From NCBI GenBank assembly GCA_945876035.1, contig CAMCMU010000013.1, forward strand, positions 29,537 to 93,536: a stretch of DNA of 64,000 nucleotides. The letters run 5' to 3'. This document shows positions 1 to 9,204 of this stretch, piece by piece (within the stretch, counting starts at the first letter, position 1; each line of letters starts with the position of its first letter). The position numbers and the translations under genes are program-made. Origin of the DNA: Schlesneria paludicola DSM 18645. Lineage in GTDB: Bacteria; Planctomycetota; Planctomycetia; Planctomycetales; Planctomycetaceae. The notes beneath the pieces were generated by a model, which was not told where the DNA came from, did no database searches, and saw nothing but the letters and a program-made list of their open reading frames with translations.

Positions 1-1401
1 TCTGTAGGTCAATTGTGTATGATCCAAGCCCAGTTGGTGCAGTATTGTGGCGTGGATATCGTGAATGTCGAGTGGATTACTTATCACGGAAATGCCAAAT
101 TCATCGGTTTCGCCGTAGGTCACGCCTGGTTTAAAACCTCCCCCGGCCATGAAGAGCGAGTAACAACCGACGTGGTGGTCCCGGCCACTCGTTTCCGAGA
201 TTTTTGAAGTATGCGGAGTGCGTCCCATCTCGCCAGCCCAAAAAACGATGGTCTCATCGAGTAGCCCGCGTTGCTCGAGATCGATGATCAGGGCTGCCAC
301 TGATTGGTCCGTGATTTGAGCATTCTTTTCATGATTTGCCTTGAGATGTCCGTGTTGATCCCAAGGGGAGTTGTTGCTGTCAAAGCTCGGGCAGGTAATT
401 TCCACGAAACGAACACCAGCCTCCACCAGTCTTCGAGCGCGCAACGCCTGAGTCGCGTAGAACCGCTGGTGCTCGTCGGTGGAGTCCAATCCATAGAGTC
501 GGCGAGTTTGTTCCGTTTCACCGTCGATGTCGGCCACTTCAGGAACGGTACTTTGCATCAAAAATGCGGTTTCATAATTAGCGATTGCCCCTTCAATCGC
601 TAAGGCGTCTGAACTGTGAGCGGCAAAGGAGCGCCCTTGCTCCGCTGCCAATGCCAACTGACGCCTCTGAACTGCTGGTGTGTCGCCTGGTTTAATGTTA
701 TCCACTGGCTCACCCTTGGCACGCATCATCGTCGCTTGGTGACTGGCGGGCAGAAAAGAACTGCCGAAATTTTCGAGGCCACCATTCGGCACCCAGTCAT
801 TGTTGAGCACAAGATAACCTGGGAGATTGCGATTTTCGGTTCCCAGTCCATAGGAGACCCAGGCTCCGAGGCTCGGAGCCTGTCCAAGGATCCGCCCTGT
901 GTGCAACAAAAGATTCTGCTGCCCGTGGAGGGGAAGTTCGCCAACCATGGAACGAACAACGCACAGACGATCCGCGACTGTGGCGATCCGTGGGAAAAGA
1001 TCGCTGATCCAAAGCCCGCTTTCTCCCCGTTGATGAAACGCCCAAGGGCTGCCGAACCAGACACGATCATCGGAAGACCGTTGCGAACGCTTGGCATCCA
1101 CTTCCCCAATCTTCCCGATCGGCTTCCCTTCATGCTGCTTCAGCATCGGCTTTGGATCGAATGTATCGACATGGCTCGGTCCGCCGTCCATGAAACAAAA
1201 AATGATGTTTTTCGCGCAAGGCGCATGCTGTGGGATCGATGCCGCCGCCGCGCGCTGGGCAAACAAACCATTGAGTGCCAGCCATCCGAATCCGGCCGAC
1301 GCTTGTTGCAGAAAACCGCGTCTTGAATTGGCATTGGCAATGCGCCCGTTGCAGTTGCCGTTTGAGAGTGGATTGATCGACACGGTCGTTCTCCGTGACA
1401 C
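1..1401 (-). CDS. DUF1501 domain protein, C-terminus cut by window edge
   Basis: An open minus-strand frame runs to the left edge without a stop, so only the N-terminal ~467 residues are present. It starts at one of two GTG codons (1401 or 1383). I prefer 1401 because AAGG lies about 10 nt upstream, but 1383 is close behind. The N-terminus carries a twin-arginine-like segment (SRRGFLQQ followed by a hydrophobic stretch), so export is likely. Next come the DUF1501 hallmarks FCFMDGGPSHVDTFDPKP, WAGEMGRTP and GRDHH, which belong to a sulfatase/alkaline-phosphatase-like fold. The start lies only 21 bp behind the stop of the DUF1549/DUF1553 gene, the usual planctomycete pairing, and both are probably one transcript. 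The true substrate is unknown. Family assignment is secure; the enzymatic role is not. Confidence 0.9.
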   Translation of the reverse strand, partial: MSRRTTVSINPLSNGNCNGRIANANSRRGFLQQASAGFGWLALNGLFAQRAAAASIPQHAPCAKNIIFCFMDGGPSHVDTFDPKPMLKQHEGKPIGKIGEVDAKRSQRSSDDRVWFGSPWAFHQRGESGLWISDLFPRIATVADRLCVVRSMVGELPLHGQQNLLLHTGRILGQAPSLGAWVSYGLGTENRNLPGYLVLNNDWVPNGGLENFGSSFLPASHQATMMRAKGEPVDNIKPGDTPAVQRRQLALAAEQGRSFAAHSSDALAIEGAIANYETAFLMQSTVPEVADIDGETEQTRRLYGLDSTDEHQRFYATQALRARRLVEAGVRFVEITCPSFDSNNSPWDQHGHLKANHEKNAQITDQSVAALIIDLEQRGLLDETIVFWAGEMGRTPHTSKISETSGRDHHVGCYSLFMAGGGFKPGVTYGETDEFGISVISNPLDIHDIHATILHQLGLDHTQLTYR

Positions 1402-1422
1402 CTCGGCAGGTGACCTTGAGTG

Positions 1423-4400
1423 TCAGTGATAGTAGATGAACTCGGGGGAATTGAAAAAGACATGCGCAAGACGCTCCCATGCCAATGCATCGGTCATCAC
1501 GTTTTGGCATCCCTCCGGCGTCAATTCGGTCAACGCAATCGACCATCGCGCGGACTCGGATCTGTCGGGCTCTCGTCCGAAAGCTCGAATGAACATGGTG
1601 GCAATGCGACCGCCGCTGGAAGAATCGGGCTGATGGATCAGCTGTTCTGCCCACTGTTGTGACATCGCTTTCACAAACGGATCATTCAGCATCATCAATG
1701 CTTGCGTCGGATCATTCGTCATATCACGACGTCCTGTGGGAAGCTTGAGGTCCGGTAAATTGAAGCCAGCCAGAAACTTTGGAGGTTCCATAATCGACAT
1801 CTTAAGATACAGAGATCGTCGACCATGCCCATCCACCGGGCCAGCAAATAGCCGTTTTTTCGAGTCTTCCGCAACACGTGGTGGGTCAATCGGGTGGCCA
1901 AAAAGTGCCGGATTCAGCGTGCCAGACACGGACAGCAGTGAATCGCGAATCGCTTCCGCCTCCAGCCGACGAGTGGAATAATGGTGCAGCAGGCGATTGC
2001 CGGGGTCAATCTCCTGAGCGAGAGGACTCACCAATCCCGATTGACGAAAAGTCTGGCTGAGGACGAGGCGACGCACCAGCCGCTTGGTGGACCAGCCACC
2101 GTGAATCAGCTCCTGTGCTAGGTAATCCAGTAACTCTGGATGCGATGGTATTGCCCCAAGATGGCCAAAATCGTCAGGCGATGCGACGATCCCCGTTCCG
2201 AATATCCATTGCCAAATGCGGTTGGAATACACTCGGGATGTCAGCGGATGACTCGGCTGGAGTAACGACTCGGCCAACTCCAGACGTCCGCTCCCACGAC
2301 TTTCTGATACGTTGTTACGACCGGCGAACATGCTCAGAAAGTCGGGCGAGACCCATTCCCCGAGGACATCGACGTTTCCTCGCACGTTCAACGGATAACG
2401 GACCTTTGCCGATCCTCGCTCATCCATGCTGTTCACCGTGTGCGCATGGGCAATTCCCTGCTCGACTGCTCGATATTCGGCCAGCAGTGTGGCGAGGGGC
2501 GTCCCGGCGTCCGCCACGTTTGGCAAGAGGTCGTTGGCAAGGATCCACTGCAGAACCAGCAGGTCACCTTCTTCCGATTTGCCGAGGCACCAGCGTCGAA
2601 CAGTGGCCATCAACCATCCGCGGACTCGCTGAACAGCCTCGTCCTCCGTTCGGGGCAACACGCCTTCAAACAGGGTTGTTAAGTGCTGGAGGGTTCTCTG
2701 TGGAGTTTCCGCCTTCTCGTGAGCGACGATGCCGGTGATGCTCAGCCAACTTCTTTTGTCATAACCTAAATCGGTATGCGCCAGTCCCTTGGCCAGTCCC
2801 GTGCGGGGAGGAAAATTGGGATTGAGCGACGCGGTTGTCAATTCGATCGTTACCTGTGTGACTCCGTTTTTTAACGGCGTATCGGCAAATGAGATCCACG
2901 TTGGTTCCGGGGAATTCAGGAAACCAATCGTTTCATTCTGAAAGGCATTGCCATCCACCACGAGATGCCCACCAAATTCACCTCCTGCGAGTTGAACGCT
3001 GGCGATCTTTCTTGCAATGGACCCCTGTGGAGGTGATCGGAGTGAACCGGGGAGTTTCGATGACAATGCATTTGTATGAAAACCGCTCGGTAAGAGTCGT
3101 GCGACGATCAAGTCACCTTCTAGAGCAATGAGTGGCGTACCGTCGACCACGTACCCATGTTTGATGCCGTCCCCTTCCCACACCCATCCGTCAGGAAAAA
3201 TCGGTTTCCGAAAATCCGCAAGAATCTGAAATTCCGAGTTTGCTTCGATTCTTTTGGCACGTGCCTGTCTCCATTCCGCCGCAAAGTCAATCCAACGTTT
3301 CTCGATGTCAGTGTTTCCTTTTGTCAGAAGCGTCAGGGGATACAAGACATCATCAATAGTCACTTCAGAGAGTTCTTTTACCGAATTGGCACGACTTAAA
3401 ATCTTCGGCAAGAATGCCCCTGCTTCACTCACAACAGAGAGCCAACGTGAAGCCATTTCACGCTGAATTTGTGCACGCAGTTTTTGAAGCTTGATGATGG
3501 CAATGTCGTGTTTTCCCGGCAGATCTACCACACGCGAGGTCCATCGCGGCGTCATGAAAACGGCTGCCAAAGAATAATAGTCTCGCTGCGATACAGCCTC
3601 TAATTTATGATCGTGACATCGAGCGCACGCAACTGTTGTGGCCAGGAATGCTTCGGAAAAAGCCTCAATCTTGTTGTTCACCATGTCTTGGTGGATGCCG
3701 TTAAACATCAGGCTGCTTCCATGTCGATGCTCACCGAGATGGTAGAATGCCGGACCAATCAGGCTCTCGTTGATTTCCCGTTCTCGATCAATGCGCGGCG
3801 ACGGTAACAGGTCTCCGGCTAGTTGCTCGCGGAGGAGTTGATCGAATCCGATATCTTGATTGAATGCCCGGATGAGATAATCGCGATACTCCCAAGACCC
3901 CTTGGCTGGGTTATCCCATTCATAACCGTAAGTGTCCGTGTATCGAACCGCGTCCATCCAGTGTCTCGCGAATCGTTCACCAAAGAACGGCGACGCCAGA
4001 AAACGATCAACAAGAGTCTCATAAGCCGTCGTCGGATTCGTCTTCCAGTTTTCCAGAAATGCGATGCGTTGATGTGGTGTCGGCGGTAATCCCGTTAACA
4101 CGAACGCCAGACGTCGCAAGAGGATTTCCGGCTCGGCAGGAGAGGCGGGTTCCAGTCGGACGTCATTCAATGAACGGCAAATGAATCGGTCAACAGGTTC
4201 GAGAGTCCCTTCGGTAATCTTGACGTCGGGCGGGTGAAATTTGCGAAGTGGCTGCAGGCTCCACCAGGCCAATCGTTTCTGGAAGGCCTTCGCCCATTCC
4301 GTGGCCGCCAAATTGCTGGCCGGAGCAACATCGGTTCGCGGGTCGAATGCACCCTGTTGAATCCACGTTTCCAGTAACGCCACGTCATCGGCCCCAAGTC

Positions 4401-4749
4401 GATCTTCGGGCGGCATCTGGATGTCGATATCGACATACTGGACGGCTTTAATCAGCAGGCTCTCTGCCGGTTTCCCGGGCACGAGAGCTGGTCCTCTGTT
4501 GCCTCCCTGACGCCAGCCCGGCTGAGAATCCAGCCTCAGCCCGCCTTCCTGCTTTTGCCTTCCATGGCATTCAATGCATTTTTTTTCCAAGAGCGGGCGA
4601 ATTTTTGATTCAAAAAATGCCAAAGTCTGCGCGTCGGCAACGGTTCCGGTCGCCTCGGAAATCAGATCGGTGGCCAAGCCCTGGCCTGTCACCCAGAGGG
4701 TCAGCCACACGTAAAACACGCGATGTAAGGACCAACCAAGCGGATCCAT
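1423..4749 (-). CDS. PSCyt1 / DUF1549 / DUF1553 secreted cytochrome-type protein
   Basis: This is a 1108-residue protein of the planctomycete-specific DUF1549-DUF1553 architecture. An N-terminal hydrophobic segment (about residues 9-24) suggests secretion. A cytochrome c-type domain follows, with one heme-binding CIECH motif (C58, C61, H62) and a downstream MPPEDRLG segment that could supply the distal methionine. DUF1549 lies in the first half (about 180-400, with FLASPFFGERFARHWMD) and DUF1553 in the last third (with SRVYSNRIWQWIFGTGIV and DPTQALMMLNDPF). It sits immediately upstream of the DUF1501 gene on the same strand. In planctomycetes such pairs are very numerous and are thought to work in the periplasm, possibly in polysaccharide turnover, but the biochemical function is unproven. 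Length is normal for the family. Confidence 0.93.
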   Translation of the reverse strand: MDPLGWSLHRVFYVWLTLWVTGQGLATDLISEATGTVADAQTLAFFESKIRPLLEKKCIECHGRQKQEGGLRLDSQPGWRQGGNRGPALVPGKPAESLLIKAVQYVDIDIQMPPEDRLGADDVALLETWIQQGAFDPRTDVAPASNLAATEWAKAFQKRLAWWSLQPLRKFHPPDVKITEGTLEPVDRFICRSLNDVRLEPASPAEPEILLRRLAFVLTGLPPTPHQRIAFLENWKTNPTTAYETLVDRFLASPFFGERFARHWMDAVRYTDTYGYEWDNPAKGSWEYRDYLIRAFNQDIGFDQLLREQLAGDLLPSPRIDREREINESLIGPAFYHLGEHRHGSSLMFNGIHQDMVNNKIEAFSEAFLATTVACARCHDHKLEAVSQRDYYSLAAVFMTPRWTSRVVDLPGKHDIAIIKLQKLRAQIQREMASRWLSVVSEAGAFLPKILSRANSVKELSEVTIDDVLYPLTLLTKGNTDIEKRWIDFAAEWRQARAKRIEANSEFQILADFRKPIFPDGWVWEGDGIKHGYVVDGTPLIALEGDLIVARLLPSGFHTNALSSKLPGSLRSPPQGSIARKIASVQLAGGEFGGHLVVDGNAFQNETIGFLNSPEPTWISFADTPLKNGVTQVTIELTTASLNPNFPPRTGLAKGLAHTDLGYDKRSWLSITGIVAHEKAETPQRTLQHLTTLFEGVLPRTEDEAVQRVRGWLMATVRRWCLGKSEEGDLLVLQWILANDLLPNVADAGTPLATLLAEYRAVEQGIAHAHTVNSMDERGSAKVRYPLNVRGNVDVLGEWVSPDFLSMFAGRNNVSESRGSGRLELAESLLQPSHPLTSRVYSNRIWQWIFGTGIVASPDDFGHLGAIPSHPELLDYLAQELIHGGWSTKRLVRRLVLSQTFRQSGLVSPLAQEIDPGNRLLHHYSTRRLEAEAIRDSLLSVSGTLNPALFGHPIDPPRVAEDSKKRLFAGPVDGHGRRSLYLKMSIMEPPKFLAGFNLPDLKLPTGRRDMTNDPTQALMMLNDPFVKAMSQQWAEQLIHQPDSSSGGRIATMFIRAFGREPDRSESARWSIALTELTPEGCQNVMTDALAWERLAHVFFNSPEFIYYH

Positions 4750-5859
4750 GGAAAATGACCCTTGATGAACTCATGCCAAGGGTGATGCGTCCCCCTCAAG
4801 CGTCGCGATTGTATTCCTCGGTCGATCGAGCCATCCGCTGAGTATACTGCTGGCCTCCAGCGTTTGCATCAACTCCCTATAGCGATCAGAAGACGGTATA
4901 GCGATCAGAAGACGGTTGCAAAACGGCTCCACGATGCCAACGCGTGAAATCGAGATTGCCCGTATCTGCTGAACGAATTCGCCGATGCAAACAACGACCA
5001 CAAGAGACGAAGCCGCGGCGCAAGTCTGAAAATGACAGAGGCTGGCGGCGTCTATCAGTTTCTGGATTCTCGCGGCATTACCGGAATCCGTAAGAAAACA
5101 TCACGGCTTGCGTGAGGACGATTGACACATCCGAAACAGACATCCAATTATTCAGGGTCAAGCATGCTGGGGGGAGATCTGTCCTTCGGCACACGAACTC
5201 AAACGCGAACGGACGATGCCCCTTTTTTGCCGACACCCAGCATATCGGTGAGCCGACCGAGCTCACCAAGTTCTATCTGACGTTGATCGTCTGTGATGTC
5301 CGAAGAATCGCGAATTTCGAGCATACGACTGCTGCGTACGAAGCGCAAGCCGCGCAGCAACAGATCTCGTTGGCGATCCGTCAGCTCCAAATGCAACAGG
5401 TCACTCATTGGAAAGTGGTCCCTAGGACGGATTGAAAGCGGGACGCAAAAAAATACCAAATGGTAAAAGCGTCCGTGCAGGTTCTATGGTAGCCGTGTCT
5501 GGCAACGCTCTCAAGTAACTTTTTTGAAGTTCGCTAAGAGCGTTCCCTGATGAGATTCCCGATCTCGGCTTCTCAAGCCGCTCGATGCTTGAAGAGATCG
5601 GCTCGACGCCTCGGCATTCTTTGCCGGTTTCGAATACGGCTGTCAATCCCCGAATTGGCAGCAAGGTCAAGCGACAATTCGCGGACATATCTTCGGAGTC
5701 TATTTTTTTTCGGCAGATTTCCGGCAGATTGTGATCATGCGAATTGACCGTCTGTTCCGGAAATTCCTTCAGTCTCGAACTATTCTTTGCCGAATCATAA
5801 GAAACAAAGGTGTTGCTCAAGCCGTCGGCAGGGGTGGTCTCCTCTGGAAATCGGGAGTT
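4750..5859. other. Intergenic region between DUF1553 gene and MarR operon
   Basis: About 1.1 kb without a convincing gene. Short frames on both strands lack recognisable domains and ribosome-binding sites. It must contain the divergent promoters of the DUF1553/DUF1501 pair and of the marR-exporter operon. A perfect 19-bp tandem duplication lies at 4878-4915. Confidence 0.6.
4878..4915. repeat. Two perfect tandem copies of a 19-bp unit
   Basis: The unit TATAGCGATCAGAAGACGG occurs at 4878-4896 and again, head to tail and without mismatch, at 4897-4915. It lies about 130 bp upstream of the start of the DUF1553 gene, so it could be a duplicated regulator site or just a replication slip. Confidence 0.9.
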
Positions 5860-6513
5860 ATGATGAACGTCGACGAACGAGAGTGGATTGGTTCCCGACG
5901 GGAATGGCCTGATGAGGCCGGCGATATCTTGGAACGACTGCTGCGGGCGGCGGTTCATATCCGATCGAGACGGGCGACATTCGTTGAACGCTACGGACTG
6001 ACGGAAGCCCGCTATAGCGTTCTGCTGGCCTTGGAAAATGCAGATGCGGAGGGTTTGTCTCAGTCCGAATTGGCCGTGAAGTTGATGCAGTCTGAATCGA
6101 ATGTCAGCACTCTCATTGAACGGATGCAACGCGAGGGGTTAGTCGTCCGCTCGCGGTCTGTGATCGATCTTCGCAAGCGAGTTCTATTCATCAGCCCCGA
6201 TGCGAGACAATTACTGGAACAAATCGCACACGCAAAAAGGCATTGGTCCGCTTTGCTGTTAGGTGACGTTCCGATGCATCAACGCTTGACTTTTGCTTCT
6301 GTGATCAGACACATCAGCGAAAATCTTGAAATGAATCGCGAGACAGACGAGAAGATGGCCCCGAAACGCGAGCGGTCTGCGGTGAACCATGAGCAGCACA
6401 GGATCGAATGTCATCCGGCCGACGAGGTCCCCTTGAATTCACCGCATGTGGCTCTGCGTCAAATGCTTTCAACACTCGGTTTGAACAAGCAGTCTGCCAA
6501 GGGGGGGAGATGA
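5860..6513 (+). CDS. MarR-family transcriptional regulator
   Basis: A 217-residue DNA-binding regulator with a MarR winged helix: YGLTEARYSVLLALENA, then LSQSELAVKLMQSESNVSTL as recognition helix, then a wing with RSRSVIDLRKRVLFISP. The frame stays open further upstream, but the ATG pair at 5860/5863 fits best because GGGAG precedes it by a few bases and the homologous domain starts soon after. The last ~50 residues are a polar extension of no obvious fold. Its stop overlaps the start of the TolC-like gene by the 4-bp ATGA arrangement, so translation is coupled. MarR proteins usually repress an adjacent efflux operon and respond to small phenolic ligands. Here it probably controls the exporter genes up to 13416 and itself; the ligand is unknown. 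Confidence 0.88.
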   Translation: MMNVDEREWIGSRREWPDEAGDILERLLRAAVHIRSRRATFVERYGLTEARYSVLLALENADAEGLSQSELAVKLMQSESNVSTLIERMQREGLVVRSRSVIDLRKRVLFISPDARQLLEQIAHAKRHWSALLLGDVPMHQRLTFASVIRHISENLEMNRETDEKMAPKRERSAVNHEQHRIECHPADEVPLNSPHVALRQMLSTLGLNKQSAKGGR

Positions 6514-9155
6514 TCGTTGCGAAGCGATCGAGGCTAGCCATGAGGTTGATGGTTATCGTATCCCTATGCCTGAGCAGCGGTTGTTCGAGAATGTTCTGGC
6601 GTTCGCAGGCAGATTTCGACACTTACAACCTCCTGCAGCGAAAACAGTTCGACTCGCGCTGGACGATTCCGCGAACCACGGTTGAACCGGATCCCCGCAG
6701 CCGTTTTTTTGATCCGTTTGACGCAGACTCCCCGCCGTTACCTCCCGATGATCCGGCATCCGGTCAGTACATGCAGTTGGTTCATGGGATGCGTGGTTAC
6801 AAGAGTTGGCACAAATTTGGAGAGTCGCTGTCGGTGGAAAACCCTGGATGGCTGGAAAATTTTCGCCTTTCGGTGCCAGTTCCTGAAAACGACTACGCAT
6901 TTTCTGATGGATTGACGACGGTCCGTGCGTTGTCCGAGGAGGTCACCGACGAGACCCCAGCGGAGTTAGTCCCGACGATTGAAAAATTGACGTTGGCACA
7001 GGCGGTCGAACTCGGAAATATCAACAGTCGTGAGTACCAAACACAGATCGAGGATGCCTATCTGTCTGCGTTGCAACTGACTCTTGACCAATTTCAATTC
7101 GAGGTCAGGTATCTTGGATTTGGTGCTCAAAAGCCAACGGGAATTCTGACCGGGACGGATGTTCCCTCAACAAGCGATACGGTGGGCTTGAAGTCCCGAT
7201 TCGGAGTCAGTCAGTTGTTGCCGACCGGCGGTCAATGGATTGTTGAGATGGCAAACAACACGCTTTGGCTGTTCTCGGGAGGACAACAATCAACATCAGC
7301 GTCCGTACTTTCTTATTCACTTGTCCAACCCCTGTTATTAGGAGCGGGCCGCAAGATCGGTCTCGAAAACCTCACTTTGAGTGAACGTGAATCGCTCTAT
7401 GACCTCCGCACGCTCGCCCGTTATCGAAAGCTCTTTTTTGCCGACACGGTGACTGGATCAAATGGCGGATTCCTGGATTTGTTAAGGCAGGCACAGGCGA
7501 TCGACAATCAGAGTGCGTATGTTGCGGGGCTTTACACTCAAACAGAGCGACAACGTCAATTGGTGGCGAAGACGCCGTATCGGCATTTTGCCCCGGGTGC
7601 GTTTCCTCCGGGAATTGAATTTCCACCAGACTTAAAGCAAAAAATTGAATTTCAGCCAGATCGAGAACTGCTGTATTGGAAAGCCGTAAATCCAATGACA
7701 CCGGACGAGCTGCGGCAGTTGCTCTTGTTAAGTGATGATGCGGGCTACAAGCGGGAAGTCAAACAGTTATTTGATCTCCTGTTAGTTGGTGGGACAAGCA
7801 CTGACGTTCTTCAACTGGCAACGCAACTGTCGAGTGCAGAAATTCAACTCCGAGCGTTGCAGCGAAATTACGCAGACGCAGTGGACCGGTACAAGTTGTT
7901 TCTCGGCCTACCAACGGACTTGCCAACCACGGTGGATCTGACACTGATCAAGCAATTCCAATTGATTAGTCCGCAGAACCAACAACTGGAGTTGGCCCTT
8001 GTGGAATTCGTCAACCAAACGTCTCTGATCGACGACCTGGATCCACCTCTTAAGCAGGTTCGTCTCGCGGCTGACTCATTGTCGAATCTCCTCGAATCTG
8101 TGCGGAATTATACTTTCGATGAGGTTCCCGAACTTTTTGAACAGGTCATGGAAAATCTGCCCGTGAGATTGTCGAGACTGAAGTTCGAGAATTCTCGTGA
8201 GCAGGTTCAAAAGGCACTCGCCCGCGACCGTGTTCTTTTAGAAATGATTCAGGAGAACGTTGATGGTCCGGAAGGTCAGGCACATACGGACCCGAGTGCT
8301 GGGACTCTTTTTCGAATGTCCCAGCGCCTGTTAAAGAAGGAGGATGCCTCAGCAGATGAACGCCGCCGGGCACTCACCGCCATCAATGATACCCGTGAAA
8401 AATTGTTTACAGTCGTTCAGAGTTTGAGAGTCATAGAAATTGGGCTTCGTAGTGAATTGATCACGCTTCCAGAATTTGACCTCTCGCTCGAATCGGTGGT
8501 ATCGATTGCTGTCGAAAATCGACTCGATTTGATGAACTCTCGTGGCCGAGTGATGGATGCACGGCGCGCCATGGAAGTCGTAGCCAATCGGTTGGAAGCC
8601 GTGGTCAACCTTGTCGCAGCCGGTGATCTGAACACGCTTGAAAACTCGAACCAGCCTTTCAGTTTTCGTGGAAGTCGCAGTTCTTTCCGATTCGGAGTCC
8701 AGATGACGGCCCCCATTGATCAGGTCGCTGAACGAAACGCCTACCGAGCATCCTTAATTTCGTATCAGCGTCTTCGGCGTGACTACATGCGCCAGGAGGA
8801 CTTGGCCAAGTTTGAGGTGCGGACCCATTGGCGACAATTGAATGTGACTCGCACGAATTTTGAAGTCAGCCGAAAAAACCTTCGCCAAGCCGCATTCCAG
8901 CTTGATACAGTGGTGACGAATGCAGAAGACCCGAATCGGTCACAGGTGGGTCGAGCGGGAATGACGGCCTCTACCGGCAATAACGGTCTGAATTTACTGA
9001 ATGCATTGAACTCCGTATTACAAGCCCAAAACACCTTGATTCAGCTTTGGGTAGATCACGAGCGATCTAGGGTTAACATTTATCGAGATATGGATACAAT
9101 GCAGATCGATGAGACAGGTCTTTGGCTCGATCCAGTTTACCAAGATCTGCGATAG
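6510..9155 (+). CDS. TolC-like outer-membrane efflux lipoprotein
   Basis: 881 residues from the ATG at 6510, which has a strong GGGGGGGAG Shine-Dalgarno directly upstream and overlaps the regulator stop. The N-terminus is a lipoprotein signal (hydrophobic run ending LSSGC), so the mature protein is probably lipid-anchored. The rest is rich in long polar helices with the repeated pattern of outer-membrane efflux proteins, for example LTLAQAVELGNINSREYQ and LESVVSIAVENRLDLMNSRG, two half-repeats of the TolC barrel/tunnel. It is almost twice the usual ~450 residues. The extra material sits mainly between the repeats (about 330-620), as in many planctomycete homologues. Followed by the adaptor, ATPase and permease genes, it should be the outer-membrane duct of this exporter. 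Confidence 0.88.
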   Translation: MIVAKRSRLAMRLMVIVSLCLSSGCSRMFWRSQADFDTYNLLQRKQFDSRWTIPRTTVEPDPRSRFFDPFDADSPPLPPDDPASGQYMQLVHGMRGYKSWHKFGESLSVENPGWLENFRLSVPVPENDYAFSDGLTTVRALSEEVTDETPAELVPTIEKLTLAQAVELGNINSREYQTQIEDAYLSALQLTLDQFQFEVRYLGFGAQKPTGILTGTDVPSTSDTVGLKSRFGVSQLLPTGGQWIVEMANNTLWLFSGGQQSTSASVLSYSLVQPLLLGAGRKIGLENLTLSERESLYDLRTLARYRKLFFADTVTGSNGGFLDLLRQAQAIDNQSAYVAGLYTQTERQRQLVAKTPYRHFAPGAFPPGIEFPPDLKQKIEFQPDRELLYWKAVNPMTPDELRQLLLLSDDAGYKREVKQLFDLLLVGGTSTDVLQLATQLSSAEIQLRALQRNYADAVDRYKLFLGLPTDLPTTVDLTLIKQFQLISPQNQQLELALVEFVNQTSLIDDLDPPLKQVRLAADSLSNLLESVRNYTFDEVPELFEQVMENLPVRLSRLKFENSREQVQKALARDRVLLEMIQENVDGPEGQAHTDPSAGTLFRMSQRLLKKEDASADERRRALTAINDTREKLFTVVQSLRVIEIGLRSELITLPEFDLSLESVVSIAVENRLDLMNSRGRVMDARRAMEVVANRLEAVVNLVAAGDLNTLENSNQPFSFRGSRSSFRFGVQMTAPIDQVAERNAYRASLISYQRLRRDYMRQEDLAKFEVRTHWRQLNVTRTNFEVSRKNLRQAAFQLDTVVTNAEDPNRSQVGRAGMTASTGNNGLNLLNALNSVLQAQNTLIQLWVDHERSRVNIYRDMDTMQIDETGLWLDPVYQDLR

Positions 9156-9204
9156 ACCACCGCCCCACCGCCCCGATGATCCTACCAATAACGAGCCTTA
9201 GCTA

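Noticed and set aside
4771..5001. 76-codon minus frame covering the 19-bp tandem repeat
   Set aside because: The repeat length is not a multiple of three, so a recent doubling would shift the frame; no domain.
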